Part shown: one piece after another, positions 52,025 through 62,820 of the stretch | How the letters are laid out: each line of letters begins with the position of its first letter | Numbering within the stretch: the first letter of the stretch is position 1 | Source: an uncultured Clostridia bacterium | GTDB taxonomy: Bacteria > Bacillota > Clostridia > Christensenellales > Borkfalkiaceae | Length of the DNA: 64,000 nt | Reading direction: 5' to 3' | NCBI GenBank assembly: GCA_944367415.1 | Contig: CALVWN010000060.1 | Span: forward strand, 1 to 64,000 | Notes under the pieces: generated by a model | Seen by the model: only the letters and a program-made list of their open reading frames with translations | Told to the model about the DNA's origin: nothing | Databases searched by the model: none | Position numbers and translations under genes: made by a program

Positions 52025-52905
52025 ACACTTTCGAAAAATTTCTCGGGATTTTTTTGCGCCTCTCCCGCGCGCACCGCCCGCGCCGTCTCCGCGAGCTGTT
52101 CGGGCGTAGAAAAGGCATTCACCGTCCACCCGGACGCCCCCGCCGCCGTCATCATGCCGATGTCGGAGAGCGCCGCCTGTACGTCCGCCGAAAAGAGCGT
52201 CTCGAGAAAATACAGTCCGTCCTCCCCGTCCGAAAGCAGACAGATATACTGATAGAGATCGCAGTAATCGGGCAGCGCGCGGGAATATACGGTGACGCCG
52301 CGCGCCGCAAAGCGGCAGACGTCGCGCTGCGTGCCGAGCAGATAGCGGAATTTCCCGCCGAGAAAGTCGAGATAGGCGGCGAGCGACTCGCTCTCTTCGC
52401 CCTGCACGGACGCGAACCGCGCCGCCGCGCAGGCGAGGTTGCTCCCGCCCGAGGAGATGACGGTCTCCCCCGCCGCCGTGAGATCTTCCGTCAGCGAAAA
52501 GAGATAGTAGGCGCCGCGGCACCACGGGACGGCGAGGCGGCCGCCCGCAAAGACGTAGGGAAGGGCGCGGCAGAGCGCCGCGTCGGGCGCCGCACCGACG
52601 CCGAAGGAGAGCAGATCGGGCCGCTCCCCCTGCGCCATCGCCGCCCGCGCGCCCTCCGCCGTATAGGAGAGCACACGGAAATAGACGCCCTCGCGCCCCT
52701 GTTCGGCGCGCTGCGCGACGCGCGACAAAAAGGCGGTGCGCGACCCCTTCCCGCCTTCAAACGTATCCACATTCCAGATGCGCACGATGCGTGCATCCGC
52801 CTCGCCCGAAGAGAGCGGCACGGGGTAGAGCAGCGCGCCGAGCACGATCGCCGCGAGCAGCAAAAAGGGAACTGCCCGCCATACCGTCCGCAATAGGCAC
52901 CTCAT
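52021..52905 (-). CDS. Membrane-anchored solute-binding-protein-like protein (orphan)
   Basis: A 294-residue protein with an N-terminal membrane helix (about 11-28, VPFLLLAAIVLGALLYPV) and no lipobox. The rest resembles family 1 extracellular solute-binding proteins (VRIWNVDTFEGGKGSRTAFL, RPDLLSFGVGAA, YYLFSLTEDLTAAGETVISSGGS, ALSDIGMMTAAG), but no permease or ATPase genes are adjacent. The fold would face the outside. Its role may be sensing or scaffolding rather than transport; this is not established. The ribosome-binding site is weak, and the leader upstream is strongly structured. The gene is GC-rich like its neighbours. Confidence 0.65.
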   Translation of the reverse strand: MRCLLRTVWRAVPFLLLAAIVLGALLYPVPLSSGEADARIVRIWNVDTFEGGKGSRTAFLSRVAQRAEQGREGVYFRVLSYTAEGARAAMAQGERPDLLSFGVGAAPDAALCRALPYVFAGGRLAVPWCRGAYYLFSLTEDLTAAGETVISSGGSNLACAAARFASVQGEESESLAAYLDFLGGKFRYLLGTQRDVCRFAARGVTVYSRALPDYCDLYQYICLLSDGEDGLYFLETLFSADVQAALSDIGMMTAAGASGWTVNAFSTPEQLAETARAVRAGEAQKNPEKFFESV

Positions 52906-52923
52906 CTCTGTATCCTATGCGGC

Positions 52924-53044
52924 GGGATGCGCTGCAATTCCCCGACCCTTCCGGTTTGGGAGAGGAAGACCTCTCCCGCGGTTCCCCCGCGCGCACGGCG
53001 CGCGAGGAAACCTCTATCTGAAAGCGCAACGGGTGCGCTGCAAT
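52924..53044 (-). other. Structured leader upstream of the orphan binding protein
   Basis: Two hairpins are packed together: GGTTCCC/GGAAACC enclosing CGCGCGC/GCGCGCG (52980-53012), and GGGAGAGG-4 nt-CCTCTCCC (52958-52977). An 11-bp direct repeat TGCGCTGCAAT flanks them (52928-52938 and 53034-53044). A third possible stem AACGGG/CCCGTT lies at the upstream end. It could be a cis-regulatory RNA or a small RNA; no known riboswitch class is recognised. No gene lies in 52906-53118. Confidence 0.45.
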
Positions 53045-53082
53045 GTTCAGTGTCGCCCGTTTTGCAAAAATCATGCGCAAAG

Positions 53083-53111
53083 AAAAAGGGAGAAGCTGTT
53101 TCCTTCCCCCC
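53083..53111 (-). terminator. Possible terminator of the DUF1540 gene
   Basis: Minus-strand GGGGGGAAG can pair with CTTCTCCC (bulged), followed by TTTTTC. Confidence 0.4.
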
Positions 53112-53118
53112 TTTTCGT

Positions 53119-53268
53119 TCAGCGCTTGCAGAAGCTGTCGCAGCAGGTGCAGTGCTCGCAGTCGCAGGTGTTGCCCACATGGATGGTCGTCAGCTCGCAG
53201 TGCATCCCGTCGCGGTTGTACTTGCAGTCGGTCACGCCGCAGGAGACGCCGCTGTTGATGTCGTTCAT
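53119..53268 (-). CDS. DUF1540 small cysteine-rich protein
   Basis: A 49-residue peptide with nine Cys, including GVSCGVTDCKYNRDGMHC and CDCEHCTCCDSFC. The spacing of Cys and the CKYN motif match DUF1540, a family common in Clostridia and thought to bind metal; function unknown. The ATG at 53266-53268 has a perfect AAAGGAGG ribosome-binding site. It lies divergent from rplI, with no gene partner in its own direction until the orphan binding protein 213 bp downstream. Confidence 0.88.
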   Translation of the reverse strand: MNDINSGVSCGVTDCKYNRDGMHCELTTIHVGNTCDCEHCTCCDSFCKR

Positions 53269-53329
53269 ATCCGTTACCTCCTTTCTGAAGCAAGTATTTG
53301 CAATTTTTGCGAAATTATCGAAAACGCCA

Positions 53330-53358
53330 TTGACAAACGGCGAAATCCCCTGTAAAAT
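53330..53358 (+). promoter_or_regulatory. Promoter of rplI
   Basis: TTGACA (53330-53335), 17 bp, TAAAAT (53353-53358). Confidence 0.8.
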
Positions 53359-53382
53359 AGAGGAAAAAGAAGGAGGCCGGCT

Positions 53383-53829
53383 ATGAAGGTAATCCTCAAA
53401 GCGGATGTAAAAGGAAGCGGCAAAAAAGGCGACATCATTGAAGTTTCGGACGGGTACGCCCGCAACTTTCTTCTCAAAAAAGGTCTCGCCGACGTGGCGA
53501 CGGCGAGCGGGATCAACGAGATCTCCCAGCGCAAAACGGCGGACGCCTACCACAAGGCGGAGAACGAAAAGGCGCTCAGAGAGCTTGCAAAGGAAGTCAA
53601 CAAAAAGGAGGTCACCGTCTCCATCCGTGCGGGCGAGAACGGCAAGGTGTTCGGCTCGGTCACGACCGCGCAGATCGCCGCGGCGCTCGCCGAACTCGGA
53701 TACGAGGTGGACAAGAAAAAGATCGTCCTCAAGGACGCCATCAAGACGCTCGGCGCATTCGAGGCGGAGATCCGCCTGATGGAGGGCGTGACCGCTAAGA
53801 TCATCGTCAACGTCGTTCCCCTCGCTTAA
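53383..53829 (+). CDS. rplI: 50S ribosomal protein L9
   Basis: A 148-residue two-domain L9: the N-terminal rRNA-binding domain (MKVILKADVKGSGKKGDIIEV, SDGYARNFLLKKGLA), a long connecting helix, and the C-terminal domain (GKVFGSVTTAQIAAAL). AAGGAGG precedes the ATG. It stands alone here, away from rpsF-ssb-rpsR or dnaB with which it is often clustered. A strong terminator follows. Confidence 0.97.
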   Translation: MKVILKADVKGSGKKGDIIEVSDGYARNFLLKKGLADVATASGINEISQRKTADAYHKAENEKALRELAKEVNKKEVTVSIRAGENGKVFGSVTTAQIAAALAELGYEVDKKKIVLKDAIKTLGAFEAEIRLMEGVTAKIIVNVVPLA

Positions 53830-53843
53830 ACTGCATTTGCAAC

Positions 53844-53873
53844 AAAAAAACGCACCAAAAGGTGCGTTTTTTT
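53844..53873. terminator. Terminator of rplI (probably bidirectional)
   Basis: AAAAAAACGCACC, loop AAA, AGGTGCGTTTTTTT: a compact stem with long A and T flanks between convergent rplI and the hydrogenase gene. Confidence 0.85.
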
Positions 53874-53885
53874 GATTGCTTTTGA

Positions 53886-53908
53886 AGTATTATGTCTGAC
53901 GTACTACT
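53886..53908. repeat. Intergenic palindrome, copy 3 (degenerate)
   Basis: AGTATTATGT, centre CTG, ACGTACTACT. Three positions of the right arm differ from copy 1. It lies 15 bp past the hydrogenase stop codon. Confidence 0.7.
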
Positions 53909-53923
53909 CTGCAAACCGTACAT

Positions 53924-55432
53924 TTACGGAAGCTCGATCTCATAGAGATCCTTCTCGGGGAGCTTTTTGGTCGAGCCGTCCACGAATTTCTTCAGCTCGT
54001 TCGCGCCCTTTTCGACGGGGATATTCACGCCCGCACCCGCAACGCAGCCGCCCGGGCACCCCATCCCCTCGATGAGGCAGCCGTTCTTCTTGCCGAGTTT
54101 GGCGAGGAGTAGCATCTTCTTGCACTCCTCCAGCCCCTCCGCGTGCTCGATCTTGACTTCGACCTCGGGATAGTAGGCATGGACACACGCTTCGACGGCA
54201 GCCGCAACGCCGCCCGCGACGCCGTAGCCGCGCCCCGCCGCCGTCGCGTCGTGAATAGGTTCTTCCTTGTCGTAGGTCGAAAAGTCGATGCCCTTCGCCT
54301 CGAAGATGGCGGCAAGTTCCTCGAACGTGATGACGAAATCGACGTCACTGCGCACCGTACGGCGGCGCGCCTCCAGCTTCTTTGCGGCACACGGCCCGAT
54401 AAAGACCACGCGCGCGTTGGGGCGCTTCTGCTTGATGGAGCGCGATGTCGCGACCATGGGCGTGAGCGCGCTCGAGACCTTGTCGACCATATCGGGGAAC
54501 TGCGTCTTGGCGAGCATGCTCCACGCGGGGCAACAGGAGGTGAGCAGGAAGGGAAGTTTTCCCGTCACGACCTCCGTCGCGTAGTGATGCGCCTCCGTGG
54601 CAGCGCCCACGTCCGCGCCGTGCGCGACTTCATAGACTTCCTTGAATCCGATCTCCTTGAGCGCCGCCTTGACCTTCCAGAGCGTGACGCCGGGGCCGAA
54701 CTGCCCGATGATGGCGGGCGCGACCTCTGCGACGACCTCATCCCCCTTCTGGATGGCGCGGATGAGCTGATAGATCTGCGACTTGTCCGCAATGGCGCCG
54801 AACGGGCAGCTCACCATGCACTGACCGCAGCCGACGCACTTGTCGGGATCGATGTGCGCACGGCCCAGCCCGTCGCTCGAGATCGCCTTGACGCCGCACG
54901 CCTGCGCGCACGGGCGGATCTTGTGTGCGATCGCGTCATACGGGCATGCCGCCTTGCACTTGCCGCACTTGATGCATTTGGAGCGGTCGATGACCGCCTT
55001 GAGCGTCTTGGGATCGACGGAGATCGCCCCCTTCGGGCAGACCGTCATGCAGTAACGCGACACGCAGCCGCGGCACTGATCGCTGACCTCGTAGACGTTC
55101 TCCTCGCACCTGTCACACGCAGACGGGATGACCTGCATGAGCGGCGGTTCATAGTAACTGTCCGAAATGTTGCTCGCGCTCAGGCCGTTGGTGATGTGCG
55201 CGGGACGATCCTGCGGGTTGAGCGACATTCCCATCGCGAGGCGGACGCGTTCCGCCGCAATGGCGCGTTCCCGGAAGACGCTCTCGCGGTACTGCGGCGT
55301 CTCCGTCGGGGTGATCTTGTAGGGAATTTCCTCGATATCGCTGGCGACGTTGTCCGAATGGAACGCGATCTTGGCGACCTCGACGAATACCTGCCGCCTC
55401 AGTTTTCTGACCGAAGTTTCCAGGCCTCTCAT
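53924..55432 (-). CDS. [FeFe]-hydrogenase, monomeric group B-like
   Basis: A 502-residue iron hydrogenase. The N-terminus MRGLETSVRKLRRQVFVEVA matches group B enzymes. Ferredoxin-like regions follow, with several CxxCxxCxxxCP sets (CRGCVSRYCMTVCP, CIKCGKCKAACP, CVGCGQCMVSCP). The H-cluster motifs are LTSCCPAWS (Cys300, Cys301), FIGPCAAKKLE and EGMGCPGGCVAGAG, variants of L1-L3 seen in group B. It probably oxidises ferredoxin and releases H2. The ATG at 55430-55432 fits the conserved N-terminus. It is the third gene after rex and adhE, so part of a fermentative redox operon. Confidence 0.9.
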   Translation of the reverse strand: MRGLETSVRKLRRQVFVEVAKIAFHSDNVASDIEEIPYKITPTETPQYRESVFRERAIAAERVRLAMGMSLNPQDRPAHITNGLSASNISDSYYEPPLMQVIPSACDRCEENVYEVSDQCRGCVSRYCMTVCPKGAISVDPKTLKAVIDRSKCIKCGKCKAACPYDAIAHKIRPCAQACGVKAISSDGLGRAHIDPDKCVGCGQCMVSCPFGAIADKSQIYQLIRAIQKGDEVVAEVAPAIIGQFGPGVTLWKVKAALKEIGFKEVYEVAHGADVGAATEAHHYATEVVTGKLPFLLTSCCPAWSMLAKTQFPDMVDKVSSALTPMVATSRSIKQKRPNARVVFIGPCAAKKLEARRRTVRSDVDFVITFEELAAIFEAKGIDFSTYDKEEPIHDATAAGRGYGVAGGVAAAVEACVHAYYPEVEVKIEHAEGLEECKKMLLLAKLGKKNGCLIEGMGCPGGCVAGAGVNIPVEKGANELKKFVDGSTKKLPEKDLYEIELP

Positions 55433-55519
55433 ATCTCTTCTTTCCTCTCCGAAAATAAATTTCAAATCCTGCAAACGAGGGCAAGGGAAATCCCCCGCCC
55501 TCGCTCTTTCGGATATTGC

Positions 55520-58150
55520 TTACTTCTTCTTGTTGCGGTTCTTGCGGCCGTAGTAGGCGTTGAGGTACATCTCCTTGATCTCGCTCATGAGCGGGTAACG
55601 AGGGTTCGCGCCCGTGCACTGGTCGTCGAACGCGTCCTCCGTCATCTGATCGAGACGGGCGAGGAACTGTTCCTCCGTGACCTTGTCGCCCAGCGCCTCC
55701 TTGATGGTCTTGGGCTGACCGATCGCCTCCTGCAGCTCCTTGAGCTTCTTGATGAGCGCTTCGACGAGTTCGTCGTCATCCCTGCCCTTGAGTCCGACAT
55801 AGCGGGCGACGTCCGCATAGCGCGCCTTGCACTGAGGATATGCGTACTGCGGGAAGGTGCCCATCTTGGTCGGGCAGTCGGAGCTGTTGAAGCGGATGAC
55901 CTCCTCGAGCATGAGCGAGTTCGCCATGCCGTGAGGGATGTGCCAGTAGGAACCGAGCTTGTGCGCCATCGAGTGGCAGACGCCGAGGAAGGCGTTCGCG
56001 AACGCCATACCTGCCATCGTGGAAGCGTTTGCCATCTTCTCACGGGCGAGCGCGTCGTGCGCACCCTTCGCATATGCGTCGGGCAGGTACTCGAAGATGA
56101 GCTTTGCGGCTTCCTTCGCGATGCCGTTGGTGAAGTCGGTCGCCATGACGGACGCGATCGCCTCGAGCGCGTGGCTCATGGCATCGATGCCCGAGCAGGA
56201 GGTGAGTCCCTTCGGGATGTTCATCATGAGGTCGGAGTCGATGATCGCGACGTCGGGCATCAGCTCGTAGTCGGCAAGCGGGTACTTTGTGCCCGTTTTT
56301 TCATCCGTGATGACGGCGAAGGGCGTGACCTCGGAGCCGGTACCTGCCGTCGTGGGGATGGCGACGAAGAGCGCCTTGTCGCCCATGTGCGGGAAGGTAT
56401 AGACGCGCTTGCGGATATCCATGAAGCGCATTGCCATATCCTGGAAATCCACTTCGGGATGCTCGTACATGACCCACATGATCTTTGCAGCGTCCATGGG
56501 CGAGCCGCCGCCGATGGCGATGATGACGTCGGGTGCGAAGTCGCGCATCTGCTTGACACCCTCGTTCGCGCAGGCGAGCGTGGGATCGGGCGTGACGTTG
56601 AGGAAGGTCGCGTGCGAGATGTTCATCTCGTCGAGCACGTCGGTGATCTTCTTGGTGAAGCCGCTCTGGAAGAGGAACTTATCGGTGACGACGAACGCCT
56701 TCTTCTTATTGTAGACCTGCGGCCCAAGCTCCTTAAGAGCGACGCCCAGGCATCCGCGCTTGAAATAAACCTTCTCGGGAGCTCTGAACCAAAGCATATT
56801 TTCCTTCCTTTCCGCACCGGTTTTGATATTGATGAGGTGCTTGACGCCGACGTTCTCGGAGACGGAGTTGCCGCCCCACGAACCGCAGCCCAGCGTGAGT
56901 GACGGAGGCATCTTGAAGTTGTACAGATCGCCGATGCCGCCCTGCGAGGAAGGCGTGTTGATGACGATACGGCAGGTCTTCATGATGCCGCGGAAGTATT
57001 CGATCTTGTCTGCGCCCGTCTCCACGTTGACGTACAGCGAGGAGGTGTGGCCGAGGCCGCCGTCCTTGATGAGTCTGTCCGCCTTTGCGACAGCTTCTTC
57101 GAAGGTATCCGCCTTGTACATGGCGAGCACGGGAGAGAGTTTCTCGTGCGCAAACTCCTCGGAAAGCTCGACGGATTCCACTTCGCCGACGAGCACCTTG
57201 GTGCCCTCGGGCGCCTTGAACCCGGAAAGCTCCGCGATCTTGCAGGCGGTCTGACCGACGATCTTGGAGTTGAGCGCGCCGTTGATGATGATGGTCTTTC
57301 TCACGAGGTCGGTCTCTTCGGGCGTGAGGAAGTAGGCGCCGCGCAGCTTCATCTCCTTCTTGAAGGCGTCATAGACGTCGGAGAGGACGATGACGGACTG
57401 CTCGGACGCGCAGATCATGCCGTTATCGAAGGTCTTGGAGTGCAGGATGGAAGATGCGGCGAGCTGGATATCCGCAGAGGAATCGATGACCGCGGGCGTG
57501 TTGCCGGCGCCGACGCCGAGTACGGGCTTGCCGGAGGAATACGCCGCCTTGACCATGCCGGGGCCGCCCGTCGCGAGGATCATGTCCGCCTCGCGCATGA
57601 TCATGCCGGAGAGCGGCACGGTGGGCTGGTCGATCCAGCCGATGATGTCCTCGGGCGCACCCGCGGCGACTGCCGCGTCAAGCACGACCTTTGCGGCAGC
57701 GATCGTCGATGCCTTTGCACGGGGGTGAGGCGAGATGATGAGGCCGTTTCTCGTCTTTAAGCAGATGAGCGACTTGAAGATCGCCGTCGACGTGGGGTTG
57801 GTCGTGGGAATGATCGCCGCGAGGACGCCGATCGGCTCCGCGATGCGCGTGTACCCGAACCCTTCGTCGCGCTCGATGACGCCGCAGGTCTTGGTGTTCT
57901 TGTAGGCGTTATAGATGTACTCTGCCGCGTAGTGGTTCTTGATGACCTTGTCTTCGACAACGCCCATTCCGGTCTCTTCGACCGCCATCTTTGCGAGGGG
58001 GATTCTCATCTGGTTCGCAGCGAGCGCCGCGCGGAAGAAGATCTCGTCGACCTGTTCCTGCGTGTACGTCGCAAACTTCGCCTGCGCCGCTCTCACGCGC
58101 GCGAGCATTTTCTCGAGAGATTCCTCATCGTTGACGATGAAATCCTTCAT
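55520..58150 (-). CDS. adhE: Bifunctional acetaldehyde-CoA/alcohol dehydrogenase
   Basis: An 876-residue fusion. Residues 1 to about 440 are a CoA-acylating aldehyde dehydrogenase (NGMICASEQSVIV, catalytic Cys247); the rest is an iron-dependent alcohol dehydrogenase (GGGSPMDAAKIMW, metal ligands in GVCHSMAHKLGSYWHIPHGMANS). It turns acetyl-CoA into ethanol using two NADH and usually assembles into spirosomes. It lies between rex and the hydrogenase gene, consistent with control by the NADH/NAD ratio. Confidence 0.98.
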   Translation of the reverse strand: MKDFIVNDEESLEKMLARVRAAQAKFATYTQEQVDEIFFRAALAANQMRIPLAKMAVEETGMGVVEDKVIKNHYAAEYIYNAYKNTKTCGVIERDEGFGYTRIAEPIGVLAAIIPTTNPTSTAIFKSLICLKTRNGLIISPHPRAKASTIAAAKVVLDAAVAAGAPEDIIGWIDQPTVPLSGMIMREADMILATGGPGMVKAAYSSGKPVLGVGAGNTPAVIDSSADIQLAASSILHSKTFDNGMICASEQSVIVLSDVYDAFKKEMKLRGAYFLTPEETDLVRKTIIINGALNSKIVGQTACKIAELSGFKAPEGTKVLVGEVESVELSEEFAHEKLSPVLAMYKADTFEEAVAKADRLIKDGGLGHTSSLYVNVETGADKIEYFRGIMKTCRIVINTPSSQGGIGDLYNFKMPPSLTLGCGSWGGNSVSENVGVKHLINIKTGAERKENMLWFRAPEKVYFKRGCLGVALKELGPQVYNKKKAFVVTDKFLFQSGFTKKITDVLDEMNISHATFLNVTPDPTLACANEGVKQMRDFAPDVIIAIGGGSPMDAAKIMWVMYEHPEVDFQDMAMRFMDIRKRVYTFPHMGDKALFVAIPTTAGTGSEVTPFAVITDEKTGTKYPLADYELMPDVAIIDSDLMMNIPKGLTSCSGIDAMSHALEAIASVMATDFTNGIAKEAAKLIFEYLPDAYAKGAHDALAREKMANASTMAGMAFANAFLGVCHSMAHKLGSYWHIPHGMANSLMLEEVIRFNSSDCPTKMGTFPQYAYPQCKARYADVARYVGLKGRDDDELVEALIKKLKELQEAIGQPKTIKEALGDKVTEEQFLARLDQMTEDAFDDQCTGANPRYPLMSEIKEMYLNAYYGRKNRNKKK

Positions 58151-58186
58151 GTGCTACCTCCGTTTCCCTAAAATGAATTTCAGTTT

Positions 58187-58822
58187 TTATCGATCTCCGG
58201 CACCCGCGCCGCAGAGTGCTGCGAGCGAGACCGCCAAATCTTCATATTTTACCGTCACCCCGTCCGGAACGTGCAGATAGACGGGCGCGAAGTTGAGGAT
58301 CGCCGTGACACCCGCCGCGACGAGATCGTCGCACGCGGACTGCGCGGCGGCGCGCGGCACGGTCAGGATGGCGACGCGGACGCCGTGCCGGGCGACGATG
58401 TCGGGCAGCCGCTCCATCGGATAGATGGGCTTGCCGCCCGCCGCCCCCACCTTTGCGGGAGAGGCATCGAACGCGGCAATGACGTGGATGCCGTAATTCT
58501 CAAACCCCTCGTAGGAGAGGATGGCGCGGCCCAGTCCGCCCGCGCCCACGATGACGGCGTTCGTCCAGCGGTGATACCCCAAAAATTTCTCGATGTCTTC
58601 GATGAGGCGGCGCACTTCGAAGCCGAAGCGCGGCTTGCCGGGCTGCGAGGAGACAAGGGCGAGATCCTTTCTCACCCCCACCGCCGAGACGCCCATATCC
58701 TTGGCGATCGCGGCGGAGGAGACATAGCGAACGCCCTTTCCCGCCTCCCCTTTCAGATATCTCAAGTAGGACGGCATACGGGAAACGGTCGCCTTAGATA
58801 CTGCATTTTCAGCGCTTCCCAT
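58187..58822 (-). CDS. rex: Redox-sensing repressor Rex
   Basis: A 211-residue Rex: winged helix first (RMPSYLRYLKGEAGKG, SSAAIAKDMGVSAVGVRKDLAL), then a Rossmann NADH-binding domain (VIVGAGGLGRAILSYEGF) and a C-terminal domain-swap helix. It represses fermentation genes when NADH is low. GGAG precedes the ATG. A near-palindromic Rex-like operator lies between its promoter and start codon, suggesting autoregulation of rex-adhE-hydrogenase. Confidence 0.96.
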   Translation of the reverse strand: MGSAENAVSKATVSRMPSYLRYLKGEAGKGVRYVSSAAIAKDMGVSAVGVRKDLALVSSQPGKPRFGFEVRRLIEDIEKFLGYHRWTNAVIVGAGGLGRAILSYEGFENYGIHVIAAFDASPAKVGAAGGKPIYPMERLPDIVARHGVRVAILTVPRAAAQSACDDLVAAGVTAILNFAPVYLHVPDGVTVKYEDLAVSLAALCGAGAGDR

Positions 58823-58850
58823 ATCGGCTCACTCCGCATCAGACAAACAT

Positions 58851-58868
58851 TCGATAAATTTTTATCAA
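58851..58868 (-). promoter_or_regulatory. Rex-type operator
   Basis: Minus-strand TTGATAA-AAAT-TTATCGA, close to the clostridial Rex motif TTGTTAA-N4-TTAACAA, located just downstream of the -10 box. Confidence 0.65.
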
Positions 58869-58873
58869 TTATC

Positions 58874-58902
58874 ATTGTAACAGAAATGTTCACGGAAGTC
58901 AA
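58874..58902 (-). promoter_or_regulatory. Promoter of rex-adhE-hydrogenase
   Basis: Minus-strand TTGACT (58897-58902), 17 bp, TACAAT (58874-58879). Confidence 0.8.
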
Positions 58903-58934
58903 CTGTTTGAAGAAACTTTCTCCGCCGCCCGCGC

Positions 58935-58986
58935 GAAAAAAAATTGCGCCGCGCCCCCGCATCCGGAAGATGCGGGGGCGCGGCGC
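58935..58986 (-). terminator. Terminator of valS
   Basis: An 18-bp perfect GC-rich stem (58946-58963 with 58969-58986, loop CGGAA) followed on the minus strand by AATTTTTTTT. Confidence 0.9.
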
Positions 58987-59002
58987 GTCCGATCGACACA
59001 AT

Positions 59003-61630
<2,628 letters not shown>

Positions 61631-61716
61631 GTCGGTCACTTTCCTGCACTTTTCTTTGCTGTTTTTTTGCGTCTTACGCCGAAATCGGCATACTGGCGCA
61701 TTTTAGTTTGGGTATC

Positions 61717-61745
61717 ATTATAAAACATTTTTCGCGCGTTGTCAA
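61717..61745 (-). promoter_or_regulatory. Promoter of valS
   Basis: Minus-strand TTGACA (61740-61745), 17 bp, TATAAT (61717-61722). Its -35 box overlaps that of the divergent ABC-transporter promoter. Confidence 0.8.
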
Positions 61746-61768
61746 ATGTTCCGCCGCGGACATACAAT
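61739..61768 (+). promoter_or_regulatory. Promoter of the NMT1-type ABC operon
   Basis: TTGTCA (61739-61744), 18 bp, TACAAT (61763-61768). TTGTCAA serves as -35 for both strands, so the two polymerases cannot bind together. Confidence 0.65.
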
Positions 61769-61800
61769 ATATTATTCCTTTATTTTTCACGGAGCGGAAT

Positions 61801-62799
61801 ATGAAACGATTTCTGGCAACTCTGGGAGCGGCGATCTTCGCCCTCCTTCCCCTCTCCGCCTGCGGCGGAACCTCCGACGGCACTGCGACGCTTCGCGTCA
61901 ACGAAGTGACGCACTCCGTCTTTTACGCCCCGATGTACCTCGCCGACGCGCTCGGATATTTCGCCGAAGAGGGCATCGAGATCGAACTCACCAACGGCGG
62001 CGGCGCGGATGCCGTGATGGCGGCGGTGCTGTCGGGCGACGCGGACATCGGCTTCTGCGGCCCCGAGGCGGCGATCTACGTGCTGCTGGGCGGTTCGCAG
62101 GACGTGCCGACCGTATTCGGGCAGCTCACCAAGCGCGACGGCTCCTTCCTCGTCTCCCGCGTTCCGGAACCGGATTTCACCTGGGAGAGCCTCAAGGGGA
62201 AGGAGATCCTCGCGGGCAGAAAGGGCGGCGTGCCCGCCATGACCTTTGAATACATCCTGCGCGAACACGGCTTTTCGGACGCCGACATCAACCTCAACTT
62301 CGACGTCGCGTTCAATCTCATGACGGGCGCGTTCGAGGCGGGCACCGCCGACTACTGCACGATGTTCGAGCCGACCGCGTCGGAATATCAGGCGGCGGGT
62401 AAGGGTTACATCGTCGCATCCGTCGGCGAAGCGGGCGGAGAAGTCCCCTACACGAGTTACATTGCAAAGCGTTCCTGGCTGGATGAGAACGAGGAGACGG
62501 CAAAGGGATTTCTGCGCGCCGTGCTGCGCGGCGTGCAATACGCGCAGACGGAGGACGCGGCAACGGTCGCGGAGCATCTCGTCTCCTACTTCCCTTCCAC
62601 CTCGGTGCAGTCGCTGGCAACGAGCGTCACGAGCTACCGCTCCATCGACGCCTGGGTGAGCGACATGGCGATGACGGAGGCAAGTTTCGAGCGGCTGCAG
62701 GACATCATCGAACGCGCGGGCGAGCTCGACCGCCGCGCGGAATTTTCCGATCTCGTCGACAATTCCTATGTAAAAGAAGTTTTCGCCGCGCTCGGCTGA
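61801..62799 (+). CDS. NMT1/THI5-like ABC substrate-binding lipoprotein
   Basis: A 332-residue lipoprotein: signal peptide with lipobox LPLSAC (Cys21), then an NMT1-type binding domain (HSVFYAPMYLADALGYFAEEGIEIEL, GDADIGFCGPEAAIYVL, GRKGGVPAMTFEYILREHG). Relatives bind thiamine pyrimidine precursors, sulfonates, taurine or nitrate-like solutes. No TPP riboswitch fits in the short leader, so thiamine is not supported. CGGAG precedes the ATG. First gene of an ABC importer operon that continues past the window. Confidence 0.9.
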   Translation: MKRFLATLGAAIFALLPLSACGGTSDGTATLRVNEVTHSVFYAPMYLADALGYFAEEGIEIELTNGGGADAVMAAVLSGDADIGFCGPEAAIYVLLGGSQDVPTVFGQLTKRDGSFLVSRVPEPDFTWESLKGKEILAGRKGGVPAMTFEYILREHGFSDADINLNFDVAFNLMTGAFEAGTADYCTMFEPTASEYQAAGKGYIVASVGEAGGEVPYTSYIAKRSWLDENEETAKGFLRAVLRGVQYAQTEDAATVAEHLVSYFPSTSVQSLATSVTSYRSIDAWVSDMAMTEASFERLQDIIERAGELDRRAEFSDLVDNSYVKEVFAALG

Positions 62800-62820
62800 C
62801 CGCCCGCGCAGGTGCCGCCT

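Noticed and set aside
61769..61800. TPP riboswitch for the NMT1-type operon
   Set aside because: The leader is only about 30 nt, too short, and has no thi-box sequence.
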